Source: a marine gamma proteobacterium HTCC2080 (GTDB lineage Bacteria; Pseudomonadota; Gammaproteobacteria; Pseudomonadales; Halieaceae). From it: a DNA stretch of 64,000 nucleotides. Both the position numbers and the translations under genes were made by a program. Of this stretch, positions 26,490-35,057 are shown one piece after another; the first letter of the stretch is position 1; each line of letters begins with the position of its first letter. The notes below the pieces were generated by a model. It saw nothing but the letters and a program-made list of their open reading frames with translations. It was not told where the DNA came from and made no database searches. The DNA lies in assembly GCA_000169115.1 (NCBI GenBank), contig AAVV01000009.1:1-64000 (forward strand). Direction: 5' to 3'.

Positions 26490-27767
26490 TTAGTCAGCCA
26501 GTGCGGTTTCAACAATCGCATATTGAGCATCGAGAGCGCCACGGTGCTGATCGACAAAACGGGGCCCTTCTATGGCATAGCGTTCGCGATGTTGTAATTT
26601 TAAAGATTGGCTCAGCGCCTCTGCTAAGGCATCTCCGTCGCTGATTACGGTGACTAAATCTTCAGCTTCTAGGGCTTGATAGACGTTGGCGAAATTGGTG
26701 GTGAAGTGCCCGGAAATAACGGGCTTTCCAAAGATCAGTGCCTCCAGCGGGTTGTGCCCGCCATGTTCAACCAGGCTGCCTCCCACAAATACCGCAGATG
26801 CAAGCCCCATAAAGGCGGGTAATTCCCCGAGTGTATCGATCAATAAAATCTCGGTGGCGTCACCCATGGTTTGCCCAGAGGATCGCGTAATCGCAGTGAG
26901 CTTGGCCGCCGCTATTAGCGTTAAAATAGCATCGCTTCGTTTTGGGTGTCTTGGTGCCAGCCAGAGTAAAGCATTGGGGTATTCTTCCCGAACTTTAAGA
27001 AACGCATTGAGCACCAATAGGTCTTCTCCTGAATGTGTACTGGCTGCTAGTAGAATGGGGCGCCCGGACCCACGAGTGCCCAGGCCTAGGGCGAGCTCAT
27101 CCCGCTGTTGTTCTAGCCCCAGTTTTGGCATGTCAAATTTGAGAGAACCCACAACCGTTAGTTGATCTGCTGAGGCACCTAGGGCCTGGAAATGTTCGGC
27201 GTCGGAGTCATGCTGACAGGCAATATGATCGAGATTTTTTACGGCATCGCTGACCAAGGGCCCCAACCGGCCATAGCGCCGGCAGGAGCGTTCCGATAAA
27301 CGGGCATTGAGTAACAGCGTTTTAATGCCGCGTGAACTGCACTGGTGAATGAGCTCGGGCCACAGCTCTGTCTCTACCAGTATTAATGCGCGAGGCTGCC
27401 AGTGATCAAGGGATCGGGTGATGGCTGTCCTGCTATCGAACGGAAACCAGGTATTGCGCACACGATCACCAAAGAGACGCTGTACTTGTTCAGCGCCGGT
27501 TGGTGTTGTCGAGGTGATCAGCAGATCGAGATCAGGGCGTTTGTTGAGTAGCCTCTCTACCAAGGGAGCAATCGCGAGGGTTTCACCGACACTCACCGCG
27601 TGTATCCACAGACATTGTTTATTGCTGGGCTCTGGGCTGGGCAGATTACGGCCTAGCCTGCGGGATATATTCTTGCGATACCCCGGCTGCTTAAGTGATA
27701 AACATAGGAGTCCTACCCAGAACACGGGTATTAAAACTAACGTTAGCAGACCGTACAGTTGGCGCAT
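26490..27767 (-). CDS. waaA: 3-deoxy-D-manno-octulosonic acid (Kdo) transferase
   Basis: 425 aa, the same length as E. coli WaaA. An N-terminal membrane anchor helix (residues 5-25) is followed by LWIHAVSVGETLAIAPLVE, a GT-B fold with TSTTPTGAEQV, WFPFDSRTA, LVETELWPELI, NARLSERSCRRY, and a C-terminal LPAFMGLASAVFVGGSLVEHGGHNPLEA motif of the nucleotide-sugar site. The enzyme moves Kdo from CMP-Kdo to the lipid A precursor at the inner membrane. Because kdkA is present nearby, a monofunctional (single-Kdo) enzyme is likely by analogy with Haemophilus and Vibrio. Essential step in inner-core LPS synthesis. Confidence 0.95.
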   Translation of the reverse strand: MRQLYGLLTLVLIPVFWVGLLCLSLKQPGYRKNISRRLGRNLPSPEPSNKQCLWIHAVSVGETLAIAPLVERLLNKRPDLDLLITSTTPTGAEQVQRLFGDRVRNTWFPFDSRTAITRSLDHWQPRALILVETELWPELIHQCSSRGIKTLLLNARLSERSCRRYGRLGPLVSDAVKNLDHIACQHDSDAEHFQALGASADQLTVVGSLKFDMPKLGLEQQRDELALGLGTRGSGRPILLAASTHSGEDLLVLNAFLKVREEYPNALLWLAPRHPKRSDAILTLIAAAKLTAITRSSGQTMGDATEILLIDTLGELPAFMGLASAVFVGGSLVEHGGHNPLEALIFGKPVISGHFTTNFANVYQALEAEDLVTVISDGDALAEALSQSLKLQHRERYAIEGPRFVDQHRGALDAQYAIVETALAD

Positions 27768-27899
27768 CTAAGTGTCACAATTAAACCACTGTCAGCGCTC
27801 AGTATACGCAACCCGACCCTTGGATCGCTCCTTGTCTTAGCAACAATTTCAAAGTGTTTTTGATGCGTTCTGTGGGCCGTCACCTCTCAGCGAAGTGCC

Positions 27900-28961
27900 T
27901 TAGCTGTTGTGATCGCTGGGATTAGGGGCTTCACTCAATACCTCATCGGCCTTGGCGATCACCTCAGACAATGCAATGTCCTCCATTAAGTGTGCGCCCT
28001 TGAGTCGAACACCCCATTTGTTGGACTTTGCTGAATTTGAAAAAAGATGCTGTAAATTTTTTTGGTACGCGTCAATGGTCAGAAACTGAAACCGATAAGG
28101 CCCTGTGCGGTTTGGGTTGCTGTGTGCATATAAACCTATTACGGGCGTATTTTGTGTGACCGCCATGTGGGCGGTGCCGCTGTCAGGTGCCACGACGAGA
28201 GTGGCGTCAGCCACCACCGCTAACAACTGTTTTAGAGTGGTTTGACCGGCTAGATTTATAATATTAGAGCCGGCTAGCGCTGTAATTTGTTGTGCTAAGG
28301 CGACCTCGGACGGTGCTGGTGATGCCGTTAAGACCACATTGTAGCCGCGGTACTGGAGGTGATTAGCGAGTGCAGCGTACCGATCGACAAGCCAGTTGCG
28401 TTCTGCATTACTGGCAGAAGGTGCGATGACCACATAGGGCTTTTGCGCGGTTAGTCGTTCTCTGACCCAGGCTTGGTCTGCTTCAGAAATTGGAATCGAC
28501 CATGTTGGTGCAAAGGTTGGAACATCCAAGGCGTAGGCAAAGTGTTGAAAGCCCTCAAGTACATGGGGTGTTTCTGGCATCGGCACCCGTCGGTTCACTA
28601 CCATCCCATGCAGCTCTTTCGACAGGTGCTTTGGAAACCCCAACTTAGCTTTTGCGGGAACGACCGCGGCCAATATATTGGCTCTTAAAGAGACCTGCAT
28701 ATGTAGCAGTACATCGAAGGGTTCGGCGATCTCATTGAGTACATTTCTAAAAGCGGTAAGTCCCTGCTTTTTGTCGAATACAATGAAGGTTATTCCTGGT
28801 AAATCAGAAACCAAAGCGGCTTCTGTTCGGCCTATTATCCAGGTGATGTCATCTTCAGGGGCGTGCCGTTGTAAAGCCTGTACCGTTGCAACGGCATGGC
28901 AAACATCGCCTATCGCAGAGAGGCGAATTAGGCCTATTCGACGACCCCTGGGTTTTATCAT
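27900..28961 (-). CDS. Glycosyltransferase family 9, LPS heptosyltransferase I-like
   Basis: 353 aa GT-B glycosyltransferase. N-terminal IGLIRLSAIGDVCHAVATVQAL is the classic GT9 signature. Later IAPSASNAERNWLVDRYAALA, LAGQTTLKQLLAVVADATLVV and APDSGTAHMAVTQNTPVIGLYAHSNP form the ADP-heptose site. The product resembles WaaC, which adds L-glycero-D-manno-heptose to Kdo, but assignment to WaaC rather than WaaF or WaaQ is not certain. Minus-strand gene 132 bases upstream of waaA, with kdkA divergent on the other side; together they form the inner-core LPS locus. Confidence 0.9.
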   Translation of the reverse strand: MIKPRGRRIGLIRLSAIGDVCHAVATVQALQRHAPEDDITWIIGRTEAALVSDLPGITFIVFDKKQGLTAFRNVLNEIAEPFDVLLHMQVSLRANILAAVVPAKAKLGFPKHLSKELHGMVVNRRVPMPETPHVLEGFQHFAYALDVPTFAPTWSIPISEADQAWVRERLTAQKPYVVIAPSASNAERNWLVDRYAALANHLQYRGYNVVLTASPAPSEVALAQQITALAGSNIINLAGQTTLKQLLAVVADATLVVAPDSGTAHMAVTQNTPVIGLYAHSNPNRTGPYRFQFLTIDAYQKNLQHLFSNSAKSNKWGVRLKGAHLMEDIALSEVIAKADEVLSEAPNPSDHNS

Positions 28962-29200
28962 GTCCTTGCACTGCCTCTTGCTATACCTTTATTTTTTGCC
29001 CCGACATCCGCAGATCTTCGGCGTTTATATATCAAGTTCCTGAAAAAAATGGCCAAGCAGCTCGCCATTAAATGTAAAGGCCTTCGATATCCCGGGGTGC
29101 CTAGTGTACGCTCAGTTTGGGAATGAGCGGAAAGTGGTGTTTCAAAAGCGCCTGTAATGTAATGCCGTTGATAACGAGTGGCAATGTGAGTGTTTGTGAC

Positions 29201-29899
29201 ATGAAGGCCGAGGTAATCGATACCGGTTCTGGAAAGATTTTGTGCGATCCGACATGCGTCGCACAACCGTCGTCCGCGTTATTTGATATTTCACACTACG
29301 CACAGCATGACGTTGTTTCCGATGGCCGCGGGGCTGCTCATTTCGTTGAAAGCGAGAATCAAAAGTGGCTATTGAAGCCCTACTACCGCGGTGGGTTTAT
29401 TCGAAAGCTGTCTGAAAAATCCTACGTCTTTACGGGATACGAGCGCACTCGAATGTTTCGCGAGTTCCGGCTGCTGCAGGTATTGCGCTCTCGAGGGCTG
29501 CCAGTCCCCAAGCCTGTCGCTGTTTTGGTAGAGCGTTCAGGGTGGTGCTACGAAGGGACCATTATTCTCGAGCGCCTTGAAAATGTTACCTCGCTCCAAC
29601 GCCTAGTTGAAAATGAAGCGGTAGGGGTGTCTCAGTGGCAATCTGTGGGCAAAACGATAGCGTTATTTCACCAAAACGGTGTTAACCACAGCGATTTGAA
29701 TGCCAGTAATATTTTATTGCGCGATGACGAAGTGTTCATAATCGACTTTGATGGTTGCGGTCTAGAGCACAACAACCAAGGTACGTTCCGACGCAAAAAT
29801 CTTGAGCGACTGCATCGCTCACTTCTCAAGCAGCGGCATTTTTCTCACGGTCTGTTATCTGAGGGCTGGCCACTGCTTACAGCCGCCTACCAAAGCTAA
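29201..29899 (+). CDS. kdkA: 3-deoxy-D-manno-octulosonic acid kinase
   Basis: 232 aa from the ATG at 29201; the frame opens at a TTG at 29117, and an ATG at 29162 is also possible, but H. influenzae KdkA is of similar length to the shorter form. Protein-kinase-like fold: nucleotide lysine in WLLKPYYRGG (K59), catalytic loop VNHSDLNASNILL (D165), and metal-binding IIDFDG (180-185). The enzyme phosphorylates Kdo at position 4 of the inner core. Divergent from the heptosyltransferase gene. No SD site is strong, so the start is the least certain point. Confidence 0.9.
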   Translation: MKAEVIDTGSGKILCDPTCVAQPSSALFDISHYAQHDVVSDGRGAAHFVESENQKWLLKPYYRGGFIRKLSEKSYVFTGYERTRMFREFRLLQVLRSRGLPVPKPVAVLVERSGWCYEGTIILERLENVTSLQRLVENEAVGVSQWQSVGKTIALFHQNGVNHSDLNASNILLRDDEVFIIDFDGCGLEHNNQGTFRRKNLERLHRSLLKQRHFSHGLLSEGWPLLTAAYQS

Positions 29900-30041
29900 A
29901 CCGCCGCGTACTCGTGTCCGTTTTAGTGAGCTCTCGCAAAGGTCATGGGGCATAGAGCGTTCGGCAGTTAAACGTTGTTTGGCCTGCTATAGCTGCAAGT
30001 CAAGTTTACGACACGCGATTTAACGTTAGCTGATGGGGCGG

Positions 30042-31313
30042 CTAGCCTGCTGCTGGACTTACTGAAGCCTGCGCTAAAAAAGCTTGCACGCGCTGTGCGC
30101 TATCAACCCCTGAAGTGACAGCACCTTCCATCCATCCATACCATTGCCTGGAAACGTCACCTCCGGCAAAGATGACGGGAGGCGGGTTGTCAGCCAGTTG
30201 GTGCAAACCTCCGTGTTGCTTGGGGGCGGCCGATAGCCAGGTGCCTTGCGCCAAGGGGTCACTGAGCCAATCATGAGATAAGAATTCGTTATGCCACTGA
30301 ACCTCCGGGTGACGTGAGCGCACCGATCGCCAGGATTTTTCCAGAGCTGCTTCGTGAGAGGGTTTGGCGACTGCAAAAGTGGCAATCGCCGACATCCCCG
30401 TGCCTTGTCGACTATAGACCTCAACAGCATCGGGCCAACCTGATGAATGAATAGGTTCAGGACAGCTGACCGAGGCCCAACCTTTTGCCGCGGCGCCGGG
30501 GTGTTTTTCTTGAATGACCTGGCGGGCGCCATTTTGCAGGTCAAAATCAAATTTTAGTGATGACATGACGTTAACAGGGAGGGCAACAATGGCTGCTTGA
30601 GCTAAAAAGGTTCCATTGGGGCCGGAGATCTCAACCCCTTCTGAAGTCTGGGTGATGCGATGTGCGAGCCAATCTAAATATATTTCCTTCGATAGGGGTT
30701 TTGCGATCGCATGACTTAAGCTCTGTGCGCCGCCACCAATGCGTTGTTCATTGGCCTGAAACGCTTCCTTGGCCCCTCCAAAGGCCGCCACATCGTGCAG
30801 CAGGTTGATCGTGCTATAGCGACTGGGGTCAGCACCGTGCAGGGCAAAACCGTCCGCTAGTAATAGGTCCTTGGCGGCACCACATTCAGAGCGTGCATTG
30901 AGATACTTTGAAAATGGCTGATCTAAATGTGCAACCGATCGATACCAATCGGGTTTGTTAGGATTAATCTGCGCAGCATCTTTGTTAACGCATTCCAACA
31001 GTCGTTCATAGTCGGCACGGATATCTTGGGGCAGCATATCCACTAGGTCTTTGCTGGCATCTGGAGGCACAAGGGGTAATTTATATCGTTTGAGCTCCTC
31101 GACCATAGCGCTATGAGCTATTGGTATGACCCACTCAGCGCCTAGGTCGACACTGAGACCGCCATTGGAAAAAGGCACTGTCCAGGTTCTTCCACCCACA
31201 CGGTCTCGTGCTTCCAGCAGTGCGACCCGCTTTCCAGCTGCTACCAGCTCTCGGGCTGCGACAAGCCCTGCAAGCCCCGCCCCGATCACGGCGACTTCCG
31301 TTTTTATTTGCAT
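30042..31313 (-). CDS. Flavin monoamine oxidase family protein
   Basis: 423 aa FAD protein. Rossmann motif VIGAGLAGLVAARELV (GAGLAG at 11-16), then LLEARDRVGGRTW (33-45), are those of monoamine oxidases. The C-terminal FAD-closing motif is GGDVSRQWYGWMEGAVTSG. There is no signal peptide. Family members oxidise primary or secondary amines to imines with O2, producing H2O2 and ammonia or amine. Substrate is unknown; putrescine, tyramine or similar amines are plausible. A perfect inverted repeat lies just upstream of the start (31339-31359), perhaps an operator. Confidence 0.9.
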   Translation of the reverse strand: MQIKTEVAVIGAGLAGLVAARELVAAGKRVALLEARDRVGGRTWTVPFSNGGLSVDLGAEWVIPIAHSAMVEELKRYKLPLVPPDASKDLVDMLPQDIRADYERLLECVNKDAAQINPNKPDWYRSVAHLDQPFSKYLNARSECGAAKDLLLADGFALHGADPSRYSTINLLHDVAAFGGAKEAFQANEQRIGGGAQSLSHAIAKPLSKEIYLDWLAHRITQTSEGVEISGPNGTFLAQAAIVALPVNVMSSLKFDFDLQNGARQVIQEKHPGAAAKGWASVSCPEPIHSSGWPDAVEVYSRQGTGMSAIATFAVAKPSHEAALEKSWRSVRSRHPEVQWHNEFLSHDWLSDPLAQGTWLSAAPKQHGGLHQLADNPPPVIFAGGDVSRQWYGWMEGAVTSGVDSAQRVQAFLAQASVSPAAG

Positions 31314-31674
31314 GCTTAGATTCCTTTCTTTGCCACATTACGACGATATTTTAGTCGTATCCATTGCGCAGCCCGACAACGACTACTGCTATTGTGATCC
31401 ATAAGGGTAAGTTACGGCACTATCTTGAGTCCCGCCCCAAAACTGCGCATCTAAAGCGTATTGAGAGGGTGCCGGTAAAATTTGGGGCGTTATGAGTATC
31501 AAGGTGTTCGGATACCTGCGGGAGTGAATCTTAACTCCATTGAAAGCCAGCAAGAACACTCGCAGATTTGGTTCGTAATAGTTCGATCGATACGTTTTCG
31601 CCCGAGGGAGGCGAGGCGGTTTAGTCAGGGCTGGGGCGCATTGTAGGGTTCAAAGCTCGCCGATCAAGCGAGTT
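31314..31674. other. 361-base gap between amine oxidase and sdaA
   Basis: No convincing gene. It contains the inverted repeat at 31339-31359 near the amine oxidase start. Close to the sdaA stop, on the sdaA side, is a small hairpin (CTCGC at 31656-31660 pairing with GCGAG at 31668-31672) that could help end sdaA transcription, though no long T run follows. Confidence 0.5.
31339..31359. promoter_or_regulatory. Inverted repeat upstream of the amine oxidase gene
   Basis: TACGAC and GTCGTA are exact reverse complements separated by nine AT-rich bases (GATATTTTA). The element ends 26 bases before the amine oxidase ATG, within the expected promoter region on the minus strand. It has the size of a repressor or activator site. 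No regulator gene is adjacent, so the binding protein is unknown. Confidence 0.4.
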
Positions 31675-33075
31675 TCAACATTCAATCAGGCTAACCGGCA
31701 TTTCGAGCACGTTGATCGCGAGGCCACCCCTTGCGGTTTCCTTGTACTTATCCTGCATGTCGCGTCCTGTATCACGCATGGTGCGAATGACTTGGTCAAG
31801 GGACACGAAGTGCTGTCCGTCACCTCTAAGTGCCATTCTGGCCGCACTAATCGCCTTAATGGCACCCATTGCATTGCGTTCAATGCAGGGCACCTGAACC
31901 AAGCCGCCAATGGGGTCACAAGTGAGACCGAGATTGTGTTCCATGGCAATTTCTGCCGCATTTTCGACTTGCTGTGGCGTTCCCCCCAAAGCATCGGCGA
32001 GGGCGCCCGCCGCCATGGAGCAGGCCGAGCCCACTTCTCCCTGACAACCTACTTCGGCTCCCGATATCGATGCATTAATTTTATAAAGTGTGCCGATAGC
32101 GCCTGCCGTCAGCAGGAATCGACAAATATCTTCTTCGCGGGCGCCTTGGCAGTGTGTCAGGTAGTACTTAAGTACCGCTGGCAGTATGCCTGCGGCGCCG
32201 TTAGTGGGTGCAGTGACGATACGCCCCCCCCCGGCATTCTCCTCATTAACGGCCAGTGCATAGAGCGTCACCCAGTCCATTGTTGTTAGGGACTCGTCGC
32301 CTAAAGAATCTCCCTGGCGTTTGAGTTGGCGGTGCAGTTGGGCTGCTCTGCGCTTGACTTTGAGCCCCCCTGGCATCACACCTTCAGTACTGCAGCCTCG
32401 GGTGATACAGGCGTCCATGACTTTCCAGAGCTGCAGTAGTTCTCGGCGAATTTCAGCTTCACTACGCCAAGCACATTCATTACTCATCATCAGGGCTGGG
32501 ATCGAGAGGCCGTGTTCAACGCACAGAGCCAACAATTGATCTGCGGTCGTAAAGGGGTAGGGCGTGGGTGTCGGATCATTGACAATCATGTCGGTTCGAT
32601 CGGCCGTCTCATCAACGACAAAGCCACCACCCACAGAAAAATAAACCCGCCGCTCTAAAGCGTCACCATCCGCGTTGAGGGCCGTAAAACGCATGCCATT
32701 GGGATGGAAAGGCAGCGTTTCCGTACGATGCATGATGAGGTCATCACGGTAGTTAAAGTCGATCTCGTGGTAACCCAGTAAACGCAGCTTTCCCGTCTCG
32801 CGAACCCCTTCTACGTGCGCAGGAATAGCCTCAATACTGACCGTTTCGGGGGCTTCGCCTGACAACCCCAAGATAATAGCTTTAGGCGATCCGTGACCCG
32901 CACCGGTTGCGCCCAGTGAGCCAAACAGTTCGGCGGTGACACGGCCACATTGGGAGATCTGTCCGTTATCTTCGAGGGCTTTGGCAAATAATCGCGCGGC
33001 ATTCATGGGTCCCACCGTATGGGAACTGGAGGGTCCGATGCCGACTTTAAATAAATCAAATACACTTATCGACAC
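31675..33075 (-). CDS. sdaA: L-serine ammonia-lyase, single-chain iron-sulfur type
   Basis: 466 aa, full length for the one-chain enzyme. N-terminal beta domain [18 protein letters not shown]-terminal alpha domain with Fe-S cysteines in [28 protein letters not shown] and [12 protein letters not shown]. The reaction is L-serine to pyruvate and ammonia, with an oxygen-sensitive 4Fe-4S cluster. Start is a GTG at 33075, preceded by AGGAAAA. It may join with the class V aminotransferase and the PLP dehydratase elsewhere in the window in serine/glycine catabolism. Stands alone on the minus strand. Confidence 0.96.
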   Translation of the reverse strand: MSISVFDLFKVGIGPSSSHTVGPMNAARLFAKALEDNGQISQCGRVTAELFGSLGATGAGHGSPKAIILGLSGEAPETVSIEAIPAHVEGVRETGKLRLLGYHEIDFNYRDDLIMHRTETLPFHPNGMRFTALNADGDALERRVYFSVGGGFVVDETADRTDMIVNDPTPTPYPFTTADQLLALCVEHGLSIPALMMSNECAWRSEAEIRRELLQLWKVMDACITRGCSTEGVMPGGLKVKRRAAQLHRQLKRQGDSLGDESLTTMDWVTLYALAVNEENAGGGRIVTAPTNGAAGILPAVLKYYLTHCQGAREEDICRFLLTAGAIGTLYKINASISGAEVGCQGEVGSACSMAAGALADALGGTPQQVENAAEIAMEHNLGLTCDPIGGLVQVPCIERNAMGAIKAISAARMALRGDGQHFVSLDQVIRTMRDTGRDMQDKYKETARGGLAINVLEMPVSLIEC

Positions 33076-33369
33076 GGCCGTTTTCCTATGCCTTCACATC
33101 CGTGGAGCTTACCGCCGCAGCAAAGGCCGCGCTACCGTCAAAAGCGCCGCTGAGTGACGTTTTTAAGCACGATTTTTCCTCGCATTAGTGGATTAAACGG
33201 CGGCTCTTTTACGCTGTGAGCGAGCTCAGAAGGTAAGCCGTTAAAACATGCCAACAAAAAGTGATGCGTTTCACTGTCTGTAAAGTAGCGGGTAGACTTT
33301 CGAGGGTCAGCCGGTTGTTATGCACCATTCTGTGAATGCTTGATGGGTGATAAACCTCGGGGTGCTGTG

Positions 33370-33861
33370 ATGTCCGCAGCTTTATTTTTGGCAAACGCTT
33401 GGTGCTCTCGCGCCGCTTACCCCCGCTTCGTGCGAAAGCATGGGCATGGGTGGAGAGTGCTGTGCGCATTGGTTTTAGCAGGAATACTGGGTTGTGAGAG
33501 CTCAACCAGTGAGCCGAGTGTTGAGCTCAAGCCCACTGATCGCGCATATTTAAAAGCACTTGTGGCCGAGCTGATTCCCACGCTGCCCTCAAAAATTGAC
33601 AAATATACTGAGATCACTGGCGTGAGTGTCATGCCCTCAGGGCTTCGATACGAACTTCGCATGATTCACATGCCTGCGCATACGGTAGATCACGCCACGC
33701 TTAAGACCGCCCGGGTCAACATTACTGAAAAGAGCTGTAGTGATGATAAAGAGAGATTCGAACTTGAGGCAGGAGTCGATCGCCATTATGTCGTGCATGG
33801 CATGGAATACTTGCCGGCTGGCAGGTTCTTTGTCTCAGACGCGTCCTGTCGCTCTCAGTAG
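33370..33861 (+). CDS. Putative lipoprotein, unknown function
   Basis: 163 aa from the ATG at 33370. A lipobox-like LAGILGC follows a basic and hydrophobic stretch (HGHGWRVLCALVL). If it is a lipoprotein, the natural start could be the GTG at 33430, which gives a compact signal peptide; ATG at 33343 is a third option. The mature part (about 120 aa) is polar, has two or three Cys (KSCSDD near the middle and a C-terminal DASCRSQ) and no family I recognise. Likely attached to the inner or outer membrane. Flanked by unrelated genes on the opposite strand. Confidence 0.65.
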   Translation: MSAALFLANAWCSRAAYPRFVRKHGHGWRVLCALVLAGILGCESSTSEPSVELKPTDRAYLKALVAELIPTLPSKIDKYTEITGVSVMPSGLRYELRMIHMPAHTVDHATLKTARVNITEKSCSDDKERFELEAGVDRHYVVHGMEYLPAGRFFVSDASCRSQ

Positions 33862-33951
33862 CTGTCACGCGGGGCCGCGGCTCTTGTTGCGCTTAATTCC
33901 CCTGATAGCTGGGGTGATTCCTCGCCTAAAGTAGCAATCCAATTGCCTCTG

Positions 33952-34820
33952 TTATTTAACAGGGTGCTCTATAAGCAACGTCGGTACGTTTAGTGCGTGA
34001 GACTTTACAGTGCAGACTCGGGTGTCCTTTTTTCGGCCATCTCGAACTTCCGACACTTCGACGCCAGCCTCATTAAGCCGCTGGTGTGTGGCGTCGATGT
34101 CGGCAGTCTTTAGGGCCAGTCCCCAAAGGCTATCCGCGGCTTCAGCCTTCTCTGAAGCAATGACCTCGACACTCATTGAACTGGCGCGAAAAAAGAGCTG
34201 CGTCCCTCCCCATTGCGGTACCTCCTGTTCCAGCGCGAGGCGAATACCCAATTGCTCGCCATAAAATTGTTTTGCAGCATCTGCGTCTCGAGTCTGTACC
34301 ACCACGTGATCGACAGCGTTAATTGGAGCCAGCGCAATGATCGGTGACGGAGGAAGGTAGGATTCTGCGTCGTGGCATATACAGAAAGAAAAAATCCTCT
34401 GGCGGCCGCCGCATCCCAAAACATGTTGCTCCAGCGACGCGTATTTCCGCTTAAATCATCAATGCCGTGACTAGGCGCCGGATCGCTCACTGCCAGCCCC
34501 GCGTTCCTTGCATTCGCTAAAAATTCACTGGTATTTTCGGTGCCAAATACCAAGCCTCCCAAGGCGTGCTGTCGAGATTGGAGCATTGCCGCAACCGCAT
34601 CTGCACCGATTCCAGAGCCTTGAATAGCTAGTAATTCGATATAGGTATTGTCCAGCTTAAACAGGGTGTTGGCAGTACCATAATCAGGATGGCTTCCTTG
34701 CCAGCTTGGACTACGCCCCAATAAAAGTCCCAAGTCTGCGCTTGCTTTAGCCAGATCAGAAACCGCAATGACGAGATGATCAATAGTGGTGGTGTGTGTG
34801 TTCAAAGTTGTGGTATCCAA
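33952..34820 (-). pseudogene. VOC/glyoxalase family gene split by a frameshift
   Basis: Two minus-strand frames together make one two-domain vicinal-oxygen-chelate protein. The upstream part (34820 down to about 34390; starts at a TTG) has IDHLVIAVSDL and NTYIELLAI and reads into WDAAAARGFFLSV. The downstream part, in another frame from about 34390 to the stop at 33952, continues with HDAESYLPPSPI, INAVDHVVVQTRDADAAKQF and LLIEHPVK. A -1 shift is needed near 34380-34395, where the coding strand has a run of six T (GGATTTTTTCTTTC). Read straight, the first frame runs to 34173 with non-family sequence. Either a real inactivating indel, a sequencing error in the homopolymer, or slippage. Substrate unknown. 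Confidence 0.75.
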
Positions 34821-35057
34821 AAGGTTTAAAAAATCAGATGGCGAGTCTTAATTGCATGGAGAGAGACACTACCGATAAAAATATTTTCGGGCCAGTTTAC
34901 AACCGTTGACGCAACAACACGTTGCAACAGTTAACAGGTCAATGCTGTTTCCGGGGCAGGGGAAAAATGGCGGGACCTACCTGAGGCTTGTGTGGTGCTG
35001 ATCTGTCTCCGTCTCGCTGTGGAAAGAGTTAGGGGGCCAAGGGCGGCTGGCACAATA

